64,000 nucleotides of DNA, taken from Flavonifractor sp. An82 (GTDB lineage Bacteria; Bacillota; Clostridia; Oscillospirales; Oscillospiraceae). The notes beneath the pieces were generated by a model. The model was not told the origin of the DNA and searched no databases. It saw nothing but the letters and a program-made list of their open reading frames with translations. Below, in pieces: positions 16,489 through 24,384 of the stretch (position 1 is its first letter; each line of letters opens with the position of its first letter). The translations under genes were made by a program, and so were the position numbers. The stretch covers positions 41,193-105,192 of the forward strand of contig NZ_NFHG01000012.1 of the NCBI RefSeq assembly GCF_002159265.1, in the 5' to 3' direction.

Positions 16489-16695
16489 TCAGGGCTTCTT
16501 GCCCAGCTTGTGCTTGGTACCGTCGGGCTCCACCACGTAGGTGTTCTCCAGCTGAGCCACCAGGTTGTTCCGGTAGGCGGCAATATACTCCTGCCGCAGC
16601 AGGTCCCGCTCCACCATCTCCTCGGGGGTCAGCCCCTCCTCGCTTTTGGCCTTTTTGGCCAGCTCGTTGATACGGGCAATCTTTTTCTCATCCAT
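16489..16695 (-). CDS. DUF896 (YnzC-like) small protein
   Basis: 68 residues: MDEKKIARINELAKKAK, then a second conserved helix with GLTPEEMVERDLLRQEYIAAY and a C-terminal tail. This matches the DUF896/YnzC family of small two-helix cytosolic proteins in Firmicutes; function unknown. The start ATG overlaps the stop of ylmH (TAATG), so translation is probably coupled. Confidence 0.93.
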   Translation of the reverse strand: MDEKKIARINELAKKAKSEEGLTPEEMVERDLLRQEYIAAYRNNLVAQLENTYVVEPDGTKHKLGKKP

Positions 16696-17486
16696 TATAC
16701 ATATCGCTCCAGTAAAATCATGATTCGCCCCTTTTTGGACGGGCCGCCCACCTCTTTGAGGACACATTTGCCCAGACCCCGGCAGCTCATTACATCCCCT
16801 GACCCCACGGGGCGGTCTGGCTTGAGGCACTCCCGGTGGTTGAGCTGGAATCTCCCCGAGGCGATCAGGTCGGCGGCTTTGCCCCGGGACAGGGAAAACC
16901 CGGCGGCGGCCACCGCATCCAGCCGCAGGGAGCTGACGGTGTCCCGAATGGGTTTCACCTTCACCTCCGGGGGTTTCAGGTCGGCCAGCTCCATGGCCGA
17001 TGTTTTCAGCCGCACCCGGCCCGCCTGGTCCAGGTTCAGTACCAGAAAGTCGGCCACGTCCGCCAGGGCCAGGATGTGGCACTCCCCCTCCCCCACCAGC
17101 AGGTCCCCGATCTTCTCCCGGTCCAGACCCAGGCCCAGGATGGAGCCCAGAAAGTCCCGGTGACTCAGGGTGCCGTTAGACCAGGTACAGCGGACGGCCC
17201 GGATGGGGCAGTCGCTCTCCAGCCACAGGTCCTCCTCCTGCCAGTCGGGGAGAAAGGCGCACACCGTCCGCTCCGCTCCCTCAAACCCGCCGAAAAACAG
17301 GTGCCGGGGGTGTCCGCTGGCATTGAGCAGGTTTTCCACACTGACTCGCTCCTGTGGGGATAAAAAGCCGGTATGGCCGGGGACCGACCGGTTGCGGGCC
17401 AGCTCCAGCTTATCCATGGCCCGGGCCAGCAGCCGCCGCTCCTCCCCGTCCCGGGCCAGCTTGTTCAGCAGTTCGGTTTTGGTCAT
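16695..17486 (-). CDS. ylmH: YlmH-family S4-domain RNA-binding protein
   Basis: 263 residues. The C-terminal S4 domain runs SSLRLDAVAAAGFSLSRGKAADLI through KPDRPVGSGDVMSCRGLGK. The N-terminal two thirds match the YlmH fold, including HLFFGGFEGAER. Family members bind stalled large ribosomal subunits and are classically near the division gene cluster. Here it is paired with DUF896. The minus-strand promoter TTGCCA-17-TATCCT lies at 17,510-17,538 and GGAGGAAGGAT precedes the ATG. Confidence 0.92.
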   Translation of the reverse strand: MTKTELLNKLARDGEERRLLARAMDKLELARNRSVPGHTGFLSPQERVSVENLLNASGHPRHLFFGGFEGAERTVCAFLPDWQEEDLWLESDCPIRAVRCTWSNGTLSHRDFLGSILGLGLDREKIGDLLVGEGECHILALADVADFLVLNLDQAGRVRLKTSAMELADLKPPEVKVKPIRDTVSSLRLDAVAAAGFSLSRGKAADLIASGRFQLNHRECLKPDRPVGSGDVMSCRGLGKCVLKEVGGPSKKGRIMILLERYV

Positions 17487-17509
17487 ATCCTTCCTCCTGT
17501 TGTCCTCTC

Positions 17510-17538
17510 AGGATAACACAGTTTTTCCCCTCTGGCAA
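17510..17538 (-). promoter_or_regulatory. Promoter of ylmH-DUF896
   Basis: Minus strand TTGCCA (17533-17538), 17 bp, TATCCT (17510-17515). Confidence 0.65.
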
Positions 17539-17600
17539 CTGCCGCCCGCTTGACAATGATGCTATACTGATACTAATCGTTGTAAAAGGGAGGTGGGTCC

Positions 17601-18245
17601 ATGCCCACACAGATTCTCCACCCGGAGCGGCTGGACCTGACCGGCCCCGGCGGGACCCTGTGCCACGGGGCGGACCAGGACTGGTTCCCCGATCCCTGGC
17701 AGCGGCGGGCGGGGTGCGGCCCCACCACCGCATCCCTCATCTTCCACTATCTTGCCCGGCAGCGCTCCGAGTTTTCCCCACTCCGGCCTGAGATGGGGAC
17801 AGAGTGGACGGATTTTCTGGAGCATATGTGCCGGGTGTGGGAGTACGTCACCCCCCGGAGCCACGGTCTTAACCGTCCGGAGTACATGGTGGAGGGCATG
17901 GCGGCCTACGGCAAGGCCGTGGGGGTGCCGCTGACCCCCACCCTCTTCTCCTTCCCCTCCGCCCGCACCAAGCGCCCCCCCTGGGAGGGGCTGCGGGCCT
18001 TTGTGGCCGCCGGGCTGGAGACTGACTGCCCCATGGCCTTCCTCAACCTGGACAACGGCAAGATCAAACAGCTGGACCGTTGGCACTGGGTCACCCTCAT
18101 CGGCCTGGAGGGGGACACCGCCTCCATCGTGGACAACGGCAACACCTTCACCATGGACCTCAGGCTGTGGTACGCCACCACCAAGACCCGTGGCGGCTTT
18201 GTGTGCGCCCTGGGGGCGGGAGAGGAGTTTGCATCATCATGCTGA
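17601..18245 (+). CDS. Peptidase C39-like (papain-fold) protein
   Basis: 214 residues with no signal peptide. A Cys-peptidase-like triad is visible: RRAGCGPTTASLIFHYL (Cys at about residue 39, followed by the GPTT typical of C39-like domains), RWHWVTLIGL (His at about 168) and IVDNGNTF (Asp/Asn). It could be a peptidase or an inactive relative; nothing nearby suggests a bacteriocin precursor. TTGACA at 17550-17555 gives a possible -35. The start follows GGGAGGTGGGTCC. It overlaps the DUF1294 gene by seven bases. Confidence 0.75.
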   Translation: MPTQILHPERLDLTGPGGTLCHGADQDWFPDPWQRRAGCGPTTASLIFHYLARQRSEFSPLRPEMGTEWTDFLEHMCRVWEYVTPRSHGLNRPEYMVEGMAAYGKAVGVPLTPTLFSFPSARTKRPPWEGLRAFVAAGLETDCPMAFLNLDNGKIKQLDRWHWVTLIGLEGDTASIVDNGNTFTMDLRLWYATTKTRGGFVCALGAGEEFASSC

Positions 18246-18517
18246 AATGGTTGGCTTTATGGGTCCTCTTCTGGAGCATTCTGGACTATGTGCTCATGGG
18301 AATCGACAAGTGGAAGGCAAGGCGGGAGCGCTGGCGGGTCCCCGAGAAGACCTTCTTCCTGGTGGACCTGCTGGGGGGCACTTTGGGGGCCATTCTGGGT
18401 ATGTACGCCTTCCACCACAAGACCCGCCACTGGTACTTCAAGTGGGGCCTGCCCGCCATCCTCGTGGCCCAGATCGCCCTGGGCGGGTGGCTGTACTGGC
18501 ACTTTTTCCTGGCATAA
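18239..18517 (+). CDS. DUF1294 small membrane protein
   Basis: 92 residues, three membrane helices. The signature MGIDKWKARRERWRVPEKTFF after helix one, and LLGGTLGAILGMYAFHHKTRHWYF, are typical of DUF1294 (YwiC/YdzP-like) proteins of unknown function. The ATG at 18239 overlaps the end of the upstream C39-like gene, so the two are coupled. Ends at a terminator. Confidence 0.92.
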   Translation: MLKWLALWVLFWSILDYVLMGIDKWKARRERWRVPEKTFFLVDLLGGTLGAILGMYAFHHKTRHWYFKWGLPAILVAQIALGGWLYWHFFLA

Positions 18518-18518
18518 C

Positions 18519-18549
18519 ATACGGGAGCCTCCGGCTTCCGTATTTTTTT
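18519..18549 (+). terminator. Terminator after DUF1294
   Basis: 11-bp stem with one G-T pair (18519-18529 with 18533-18543), three-base loop, T7 run. Confidence 0.88.
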
Positions 18550-18590
18550 GCCCGAATGAAGAATCCGGCGTTCCTCAATCGTATTCTGGT

Positions 18591-18604
18591 TGAAAGCGCT
18601 TTTC
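18591..18604 (+). promoter_or_regulatory. Catabolite-responsive element (cre)-like site
   Basis: TGAAAGCGCTTTTC fits the CcpA cre consensus TGWAANCGNTNWC at every fixed position. It lies 27 bases before the sigma-factor start codon. Confidence 0.5.
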
Positions 18605-18630
18605 AATCCCACGGAAAGGACGTGACAGCC

Positions 18631-19119
18631 ATGCCACCCATACCGGACCGGGCGGAGGCCCAGCGGCTGGTGGATACCTATTCCGATCTGATCCTCCGGC
18701 TGAGCTACACCTATCTGGGCAGCACTGCCGACGCCCAGGACATCTGCCAGACTGTATTTCTCAAGCTGCTCCAGGCCCCCCGGGCCTTTGACAGCTTGGA
18801 GCATGAGCGGGCCTTCCTCATCCGCACCGCCGTCAACCTGTGCAAAGACCAGCTGAAAAGCCGGTGGCGGCGCACTACGGTGACCCTGGACGCGGCGGAG
18901 CACGTGCCCGCTCCCCAGCCGGAGGAGGGCACCCTGCTGGCAGCTCTGGAACTGCTGCCCCCCAAATACCGCACGGTCATCTACCTCTATTATTACGAGG
19001 GCTACTCCGCCAGGGAGATCGCTGCTCTGATGGGGGAAAAGCCGGCCACCGTCTTTACCCGGCTGGACCGGGGGCGGCAGAAGCTGCGGACCTATCTGGA
19101 ACAGGAGGAACTGACATGA
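18631..19119 (+). CDS. Sigma-70 family (ECF-type) RNA polymerase sigma factor
   Basis: 162 residues. Region 2 covers LVDTYSDLILRLSYTYLGSTADAQDICQTVFLKLL (DAQDICQ being the -10 recognition helix). Region 4 covers LLPPKYRTVIYLYYYEGYSAREIAALMGEKPATVFTRLDRGRQKL, an HTH for the -35. It overlaps the next gene by four bases (ATGA), the usual layout for an ECF sigma with its anti-sigma. GGAAAGGA stands 10 bases before the ATG; a cre-like site lies further upstream. Confidence 0.93.
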   Translation: MPPIPDRAEAQRLVDTYSDLILRLSYTYLGSTADAQDICQTVFLKLLQAPRAFDSLEHERAFLIRTAVNLCKDQLKSRWRRTTVTLDAAEHVPAPQPEEGTLLAALELLPPKYRTVIYLYYYEGYSAREIAALMGEKPATVFTRLDRGRQKLRTYLEQEELT

Positions 19120-20123
19120 AGCAGTATAAAGATACCATGGACGAACTCCGGTTCACCCCGGAGCAGAAGGCCCATATGGTGGACCGGCTGATGGAGTGTG
19201 CTCAGGCCTCTCCCCGGCGGCCCCACACCTTCCGCCGTGTAGCGGTGGTGGGGGAGCGCTTCTCCGCCCTCTTCGGCCCCGCTACCCAGACCGAGGTCAT
19301 CGACCAGATCGGCTACCCCATCGGGGCCTCGGCCACCAACCACGGCATCACCATCACCGCCGACGCCATTGTTGGAGACACCTACTCCTATGCCATCGTC
19401 TATTCCATCTCCCGGGAGGACGGGCAGCCCCTGGTGAGCCAGGAGACGCTGGACGGCAGCGAGGAATATGAGGGCCGCCTGCCTCTCTCCTTTGAGGACT
19501 ACGACCTGCGGCCCACCGGCCCCCTGGCCTTCCTGTCCTCCGGAGGGGGCGGAGGCTTCTCCCACTTCTACGACGCCGACCCCGCCGACAACACCATCCA
19601 GTTTGTGACCTTCTGGACCTCCGACACCCCCATCCGCTCGGGCAAGGTGAGCACCACCTTCCGGGGGCTCTATGACACCACCGACAGCTATGCCAACAAG
19701 ACCCTGCTGGCGGAGGGCCCCTGGACCCTGGACTTTACCATGGACTTTGAGGACTCCTCCATCGCCCTCCCCGCCGGGCAGGCGATCCAGGTGAGCGGCA
19801 TGGACGCCACCCTGGACAGCGTTACCCTCTCCCCCCTGTCCATCATGGTGGAGTACACCGTCCATCAGGAGGTGCCGGAGACGGCGCGGAAAAGCGGCCA
19901 GACGGACAAGACAAATGATCCCTACGCCGCCTTCCGGGACCTGCCGGTAACCATCTCCTACACCGACGGCTCCACCCTGGAGGTCAAGAGCGCCACTACC
20001 AGCGTGGGCTCGGGCAGCGGCCAGGCTAAATGCACCATAGGTATGATTTTCGACTCCATCCGCCCCCTGGATGAGGTGGCCTCGGTCACCGTGGGGGATG
20101 TGGTCATCCCTGTCAGCCAATAA
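19116..20123 (+). CDS. Putative anti-sigma factor with DUF4179-like domain, apparently lacking its membrane helix
   Basis: 335 residues, translationally coupled to the sigma gene (ATGA). The N-terminal 35 residues (KDTMDELRFTPEQKAHMVDRLM) look like the cytoplasmic sigma-binding tail of DUF4179 anti-sigma proteins. The body (GERFSALFG..., ASATNHGITITADAIVGDTYSYAIVYSI) matches their extracellular domain. The transmembrane helix normally between the two is missing: the sequence runs FRRVAVVGERFSALFG. Either the helix was deleted in frame or this is a soluble variant. A terminator follows. Confidence 0.75.
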   Translation: MKQYKDTMDELRFTPEQKAHMVDRLMECAQASPRRPHTFRRVAVVGERFSALFGPATQTEVIDQIGYPIGASATNHGITITADAIVGDTYSYAIVYSISREDGQPLVSQETLDGSEEYEGRLPLSFEDYDLRPTGPLAFLSSGGGGGFSHFYDADPADNTIQFVTFWTSDTPIRSGKVSTTFRGLYDTTDSYANKTLLAEGPWTLDFTMDFEDSSIALPAGQAIQVSGMDATLDSVTLSPLSIMVEYTVHQEVPETARKSGQTDKTNDPYAAFRDLPVTISYTDGSTLEVKSATTSVGSGSGQAKCTIGMIFDSIRPLDEVASVTVGDVVIPVSQ

Positions 20124-20126
20124 GCA

Positions 20127-20160
20127 AAACCGGGTCCACCCAAGGCGGACCCGGTTTCTT
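20127..20160 (+). terminator. Terminator after the anti-sigma gene
   Basis: 11-bp stem AAACCGGGTCC (20127-20137) with 20147-20157, then TTCTTT. Convergent with obg. Confidence 0.85.
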
Positions 20161-21440
20161 TATCGCTGGTACTCGAACTCCAGGTTGTACAGGGACACGA
20201 TATCCCCGTCGTGGATGCCCATTTCCTCCAGCCGGTCGAAGAGGCCGGACTGGCGGAGCATCTTGTCGAACCAGTTGCGGGACTCGTAGTCCCCGAAGTT
20301 GACGTTGGCCATGAGCCGCTGGAGCCAGGGGCCCTCCACGATCCAGGTGTCGTCCTCGTGGATGATGTTGAGGGGCTCGGACATATCCACCTCCAGGGGC
20401 CGCTCCACATAGGTGGGCTCGTACACCGTGATGGGGGGCAGGTGCTCCAGCTCCCGGGCGGCGGCGAACATGAGCTCCCGGGTGCCCAGCTGGGCGGCGG
20501 CGGAGATCTCATAGAAGGGCATGCCCAGCCCCTCCACGTGGGCCTTCAGGGCCTCCAGACCGGTGCGGTCAGCGGCGATATCCACCTTGTTGCCCGCCAC
20601 GATCATGGGCCGGGAGGCCAGATCGGGGCCGTACTGCTTCAGCTCCTCCTGGATGGCCTTGAAATCCTCCACCGGGTCACGGCCCTCGCAGCCGGACACG
20701 TCCACCACATGGATGAGCAGGCGGCAGCGGTCAATGTGCCGCAAAAAGTCGTGGCCCAGACCGGCGCCGTCGGAGGCACCCTCAATGATGCCGGGGATGT
20801 CGGCCAGCACGAAGGACACGCCTTCGTCCACGTACACCACGCCCAGGTTGGGGAAGAGGGTGGTGAAGTGGTAGTTGGCGATCTTGGGCCGGGCCTTGGA
20901 TACTACGGAGAGCAGGGTGGACTTGCCCACGTTGGGGAAGCCCACCAGGCCCACGTCGGCCAGCAGCTTCAGCTCCAGGATGACCTGCCGCTCCTGGCCG
21001 GGCAGGCCCGCCTTGGCGAAGCGGGGCACCTGACGGGTGGGGGTGGCAAAGTGCTTGTTGCCCCAGCCGCCGTTGCCGCCCTTGGCCAGCACGAAGCGGT
21101 CGGTCTCCGACATGTCGCAGATGATCTCCTGGGTCTCGGCGTCCCGCACCACGGTGCCCCGGGGCACCTTGATGATCATATCCTCGCCGTCCTTGCCGGA
21201 GCAGCGCTTGCCCTGGCCATCCATCCCGTTGCCCGCCACATACTTGCGCTTGTAGCGGAAGTCCATCAGGGTGGACATGTGGGGGTTGATCTCCAGGATC
21301 ACGTTGCCCCCCCGGCCGCCGTCGCCGCCGTCCGGTCCGCCGGCGGCCACGTACTTCTCCCGGTGGAAGGCCACCGCGCCGTTGCCGCCGTTGCCCGCCT
21401 TGACGGTGATGCGGGCGGTATCTACAAAGGGTGCTGCCAT
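20160..21440 (-). CDS. obg: Ribosome-assembly GTPase Obg (CgtA)
   Basis: 426 residues. The glycine-rich N-terminal Obg fold has AGNGGNGAVAFHREKYVAAGGPDGG. The G domain has GFPNVGKSTLL, DIPGIIEGAS, NKVD and SAAAQ. The extra C-terminal OCT domain (about 350-426) is the Firmicute form. Obg helps 50S assembly and senses GTP/ppGpp; in Bacillus it is needed for sporulation entry. The frame is open to 21557, but ATG 21440 follows GGAGG and gives the canonical MAAPFVDTARITVKAG. It is last in rplU-prp-rpmA-obg, with a hairpin and terminator-like stem in the gap upstream. Confidence 0.98.
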   Translation of the reverse strand: MAAPFVDTARITVKAGNGGNGAVAFHREKYVAAGGPDGGDGGRGGNVILEINPHMSTLMDFRYKRKYVAGNGMDGQGKRCSGKDGEDMIIKVPRGTVVRDAETQEIICDMSETDRFVLAKGGNGGWGNKHFATPTRQVPRFAKAGLPGQERQVILELKLLADVGLVGFPNVGKSTLLSVVSKARPKIANYHFTTLFPNLGVVYVDEGVSFVLADIPGIIEGASDGAGLGHDFLRHIDRCRLLIHVVDVSGCEGRDPVEDFKAIQEELKQYGPDLASRPMIVAGNKVDIAADRTGLEALKAHVEGLGMPFYEISAAAQLGTRELMFAAARELEHLPPITVYEPTYVERPLEVDMSEPLNIIHEDDTWIVEGPWLQRLMANVNFGDYESRNWFDKMLRQSGLFDRLEEMGIHDGDIVSLYNLEFEYQR

Positions 21441-21488
21441 AAAAACCTCCTTCGTCTGGCCTTGCGGCCCATCATCTTTCCAATAGAA

Positions 21489-21518
21489 AAGCCTCGAACG
21501 GGTTCCCGTCCGAGGCTT
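21489..21518 (-). terminator. Terminator/attenuator-like hairpin between rpmA and obg
   Basis: 14-bp stem (21489-21502 with 21505-21518). The single mismatch becomes a G-U pair only in minus-strand RNA; TTTTCT follows. It probably reduces read-through from the ribosomal genes into obg. Confidence 0.7.
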
Positions 21519-21562
21519 ATGATACCCATAATTACTGGGCGATCTCCACGATAACACGCCTG

Positions 21563-21706
21563 GCCAAAGCTTTGCTTTGGCGGAAAGGCATCGCCTTTCC
21601 TACAGGCGTTGCCTGTGGGGCGTGTTGTCGCAACGCTGGTGCTCGCCGTCATACGGCGAGCTACACGGCGCTGCCGTGGGCAGTAAACTGCCCCGCAGTT
21701 TACTGC
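21563..21706. repeat. Array of seven contiguous short hairpins
   Basis: Stem/loop/stem units follow one another almost without gaps: 21563-21581 (8 bp, TTT loop), 21582-21600 (8 bp, ATC), 21602-21616 (6 bp, GTT), 21622-21636 (about 6 bp with a G-T pair, TCG), 21641-21661 (8 bp, five-base loop), 21664-21678 (6 bp, GCT) and 21680-21706 (11 bp, five-base loop, overlapping the rpmA stop codon). No coding potential is visible. Confidence 0.85.
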
Positions 21707-21984
21707 TCCAGCGTTACGATAGAGACCTGCTTGCGGTCCTTGCCCAGGCGCTCAAACTTCACGCGGCCGCTCTTGAGGGCGAACAGGGTGTCGTCGCTGC
21801 CCTTGCCCACGTTGACGCCGGGATGGATATGGGTGCCCCGCTGGCGAACCAGGATGTTGCCGGCCAGAACGAACTGACCGTCGCCCCGCTTCACGCCCAG
21901 ACGCTTGGCCTCGGAATCGCGGCCGTTACGGGTGGAGCCCACGCCCTTCTTATGGGCGAAGAACTGAATACCGATGTTCAGCAT
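21700..21984 (-). CDS. rpmA: 50S ribosomal protein L27 (N-terminally processed type)
   Basis: 94 residues. The body [28 protein letters not shown] is canonical L27. It carries the Firmicute-type N-terminal extension MLNIGIQFF ahead of AHKKG; the family protease Prp, encoded just upstream, cuts after this extension before L27 can enter the 50S peptidyl-transferase centre. GGAGGT precedes the ATG. The TAA stop falls inside the last hairpin of the 21563-21706 array. Confidence 0.98.
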   Translation of the reverse strand: MLNIGIQFFAHKKGVGSTRNGRDSEAKRLGVKRGDGQFVLAGNILVRQRGTHIHPGVNVGKGSDDTLFALKSGRVKFERLGKDRKQVSIVTLEQ

Positions 21985-22035
21985 GGTGTCACACCTCCAA
22001 ACTTGTGTGTTAAAAAGGTTCGCCGTACCGGGAGG

Positions 22036-22368
22036 TCAGTCCTCCTCCAGTACGAGAATATTTTCAGGATATTCCTCATGCAGGCTGGCAAAATGGACCA
22101 TGAGGGCGGTCAGAAGAGTCTGACAGGTGCTCTCGGTGGTCTCGCTGAGCCCGCCGGGGATGCGCAGGGTGATGGACGCGTCGTGCTCCTTCACCTTTAC
22201 CGAGGCGCCCAGGCCCAGTACGTCGTTGACGGCGCACTCGGTCAGGCGGACGGCACTGGTGACGGCGGCGCAGACGATGTCGCTCCCCGCTTCGGCGTAA
22301 CCGCTGTGGCCCTTCACGGTGAAGCCCACGATGCGGTCCCCCTCCATGTGAAAAGAGACGGTAGTCAT
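22036..22368 (-). CDS. prp: Ribosomal-processing cysteine protease Prp
   Basis: 110 residues. The catalytic pair is visible: His in VKGHSGYAEAGSD (about residue 21) and Cys in IVCAAVTSAV (about 33), the spacing of the Prp (YsxB) family. Prp removes the N-terminal extension of L27, which is present in the neighbouring rpmA. It lies between rplU (one-base gap) and rpmA, the conserved Firmicute order. Confidence 0.96.
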   Translation of the reverse strand: MTTVSFHMEGDRIVGFTVKGHSGYAEAGSDIVCAAVTSAVRLTECAVNDVLGLGASVKVKEHDASITLRIPGGLSETTESTCQTLLTALMVHFASLHEEYPENILVLEED

Positions 22369-22369
22369 C

Positions 22370-22681
22370 TTACAGGGAGATGGCGCCGATGGTCACCTTG
22401 GTGTAGGGCTGACGATGGCCCTGACGCTTGCGGTAACCCTTCTTGGGCTTGTACTTGAAGACCAGGATCTTCTTGCCCTTGCCGTTCTTCACCACGGAAG
22501 CGGCCACCTTGGCGCCCTCCACCACGGGAGTGCCCACGGTGATCTTGTCCCCGTCGATGACAGCCAGCACCTTGTCAAAGGTCACGTTGTCGCCGGCCTC
22601 GTTGGGCAGCTTCTCGATGAAGAGGGTATCGCCCTCGGCCACCTTATACTGCTTACCGCCGGTCTCGATGATTGCGTGCAT
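22370..22681 (-). CDS. rplU: 50S ribosomal protein L21
   Basis: 103 residues, canonical throughout: [18 protein letters not shown] at the N-terminus and [19 protein letters not shown], the rRNA-binding C-terminal motif. It is the first gene of rplU-prp-rpmA-obg. The start follows GAAGGAG. The promoter lies 108 bases upstream, leaving an untranslated leader with hairpin potential. Confidence 0.98.
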   Translation of the reverse strand: MHAIIETGGKQYKVAEGDTLFIEKLPNEAGDNVTFDKVLAVIDGDKITVGTPVVEGAKVAASVVKNGKGKKILVFKYKPKKGYRKRQGHRQPYTKVTIGAISL

Positions 22682-22788
22682 TACGTTTTCAACTCCTTCA
22701 TTACGGGCTCGCTGTCGGGGGAGGGCCGAAGCGTGACGTCACATCAGTCACGTCGGTCACTTGGGTTCCCATTCAAAGCGGCTCTAGT
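22682..22788 (-). promoter_or_regulatory. Untranslated leader of rplU, candidate L21 leader
   Basis: About 100 nt of transcribed leader containing the inverted segment GTGACGTCAC (22733-22742) and GC-rich blocks. Firmicute rplU operons commonly carry an autoregulatory L21 leader; membership is inferred from position, not from a structural match. Confidence 0.4.
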
Positions 22789-22817
22789 AGTATATCAGTC
22801 AACATTTTGAAAGTCAA
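22789..22817 (-). promoter_or_regulatory. Promoter of the rplU-prp-rpmA-obg operon
   Basis: Minus strand TTGACT (22812-22817), 17 bp, TATACT (22789-22794). Confidence 0.9.
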
Positions 22818-22846
22818 GGCTTTTTTGAACTTTTTTCGTCGTTTTC

Positions 22847-23869
22847 TCAGCTCAGTACCGCCCAACTGCCGGTATCCGTCCCCTGGGCCACAATGGGCAC
22901 GATCTCCAGGCCCTCGATGGTGGGAATTGTCTCCCCCTCGGGCACCTGGACATAGACCTTGTCGGCATACTGCTTCAGCAGGTCCAGGGTGAGGCCGCTG
23001 CCGTCGGAGCCGCCGTTCAGCACACTGAGGCTGGTCACCACCGACACCTTCACCGCCGGGTACTGCTCCATGGTCTGGTCCAGGGTCTGGAAGAAGGTCT
23101 CCATGGTCTGGGTCAGGGTATCGGGATCATAGTTGCTGTCGCTCTTGATATAGCTGACGGTGCCCCGGGTGGGGAAGCCGCAGTTGTCCAGCAGAAGCTC
23201 GTCAAAGCCCAGCCCGGCCAGCTCGCCGCACACCTGAGCCACATAGGTCCGCACCGATTCCACCGCCGGGCTGCTCCAGCGGATGCTCTCGTCGTCCCGC
23301 CAGTTGCCCGAATTGCTGTGGATGCCCAGCGCCCGGTTGTTCCAGGGCAGGGTGTTGTCCCGGAAGCAGGAGAGCCAGGCCACGGTGTACAGCTCGCCCC
23401 CGTTAAGGGTCTGGATGGCCTCGTTGATACCCTCCTGCTCCGAGGAGGTGTCCAGGGTGGTCTGGGACTGGTAGCCCAGAGCGCCGTCCGTTCCCTTCAT
23501 GGAGAAGATGGCGGCGGTACCGCCGTTGCTGTCCACCTGGCTCTGGGCGGTACCGTCGGTGAGGGCAGCAGCAGGCAGCAGCACGCCCCGGAAGTCCGCC
23601 TCCGGCTCAGGGGTATTGGTGGGACTGGGAGAGGGCGTGGTAAGTTGGAGGGGGGTGGTATCCTCCGGCGGGTCGGGCTCCTCCCCCTTGCCCTGGAAGA
23701 AGGGCAGTTCCACCCGCACGCCGTCGGATGTATAGTGGATGTAGGGCTCCAGAAACAGCAGGGCCGCCACCGCCAGCACCAGCAGGCACAGCAGTACCCC
23801 GATGAGAATTTTCAGCGCGGTCCGGCCGCGGCTGCGCCCATGATAGGGGTCGTAACCATACCTCCTCAC
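22847..23869 (-). CDS. Membrane-anchored putative glycosidase-like protein (DUF4015-like)
   Basis: 340 residues. A basic cytoplasmic N-terminus is followed by one membrane helix (about 19-43) and a Pro/Thr-rich linker (about 65-90). The extracellular domain (FRGVLLPAAALTDG..., YTVAWLSCFRDNTLPWNN, FDELLLDNCGFPTRG) follows the TIM-barrel pattern of DUF4015 putative glycosyl hydrolases, with the acidic LLLDN strand end. No activity is established for the family. It lies 31 bp downstream of a MarR-type regulator gene and may be co-transcribed with it. Confidence 0.75.
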   Translation of the reverse strand: MRRYGYDPYHGRSRGRTALKILIGVLLCLLVLAVAALLFLEPYIHYTSDGVRVELPFFQGKGEEPDPPEDTTPLQLTTPSPSPTNTPEPEADFRGVLLPAAALTDGTAQSQVDSNGGTAAIFSMKGTDGALGYQSQTTLDTSSEQEGINEAIQTLNGGELYTVAWLSCFRDNTLPWNNRALGIHSNSGNWRDDESIRWSSPAVESVRTYVAQVCGELAGLGFDELLLDNCGFPTRGTVSYIKSDSNYDPDTLTQTMETFFQTLDQTMEQYPAVKVSVVTSLSVLNGGSDGSGLTLDLLKQYADKVYVQVPEGETIPTIEGLEIVPIVAQGTDTGSWAVLS

Positions 23870-23900
23870 AGCAGGACACCTCTCCTCTTCCTTATCATTG

Positions 23901-24341
23901 TCAGTTTCCCTTCTCTTCCTCCACTCGGCTCAGGGCCTCGTCCAGCTTCTGCAGGGCGGTGGCCACCAGCTTCCGGTCCTCCTCCGTCATATGCTCCATC
24001 AGGGTGGAGAAGTAGCTGCGCACATCGGTGGCGGCCTTGTCCCGCAGGGCGGTATACTTCTCGGTGGCGCTGACGTAGATCACCCGCCGGTCGGTCTCGC
24101 TGCGCTGGCGCTTGGCCAGCCCCAGCTTCTCCAGCCGGTCCACAATGCCGGACACCGTGCTGTTGGCGCTGCCGGTGCGCTCGGCCAGGGTACTGATGGG
24201 CACCGGCCCATCCTCCCCCAGCACCGTGAGCACCATGGCCTGGGGGAAGGTCAGATCCATCCGGCCGTAATGGCTGCGAAACTGCTGGGACACGTGCTGG
24301 GTGACCCGGAGGTAGGATACGAAGAGGTTGCCTTTTTCCAT
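23901..24341 (-). CDS. MarR-family transcriptional regulator
   Basis: 146 residues, standard MarR length. The winged HTH covers PVPISTLAERTGSANSTVSGIVDRLEKLGLAKRQRSETDRRVIYVSATEK (about 47-97), with the wing DRR motif. The dimerisation helices flank it. It binds DNA as a dimer; ligand and targets are unknown. It lies between the SLH gene (43 bp upstream) and the DUF4015-like gene, all on the minus strand. GGAGAACCC precedes the ATG. Confidence 0.92.
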   Translation of the reverse strand: MEKGNLFVSYLRVTQHVSQQFRSHYGRMDLTFPQAMVLTVLGEDGPVPISTLAERTGSANSTVSGIVDRLEKLGLAKRQRSETDRRVIYVSATEKYTALRDKAATDVRSYFSTLMEHMTEEDRKLVATALQKLDEALSRVEEEKGN

Positions 24342-24384
24342 GTGGGGGTTCTCCTTTCTATAGCCCGCGCCGGAAACGGCCCGG

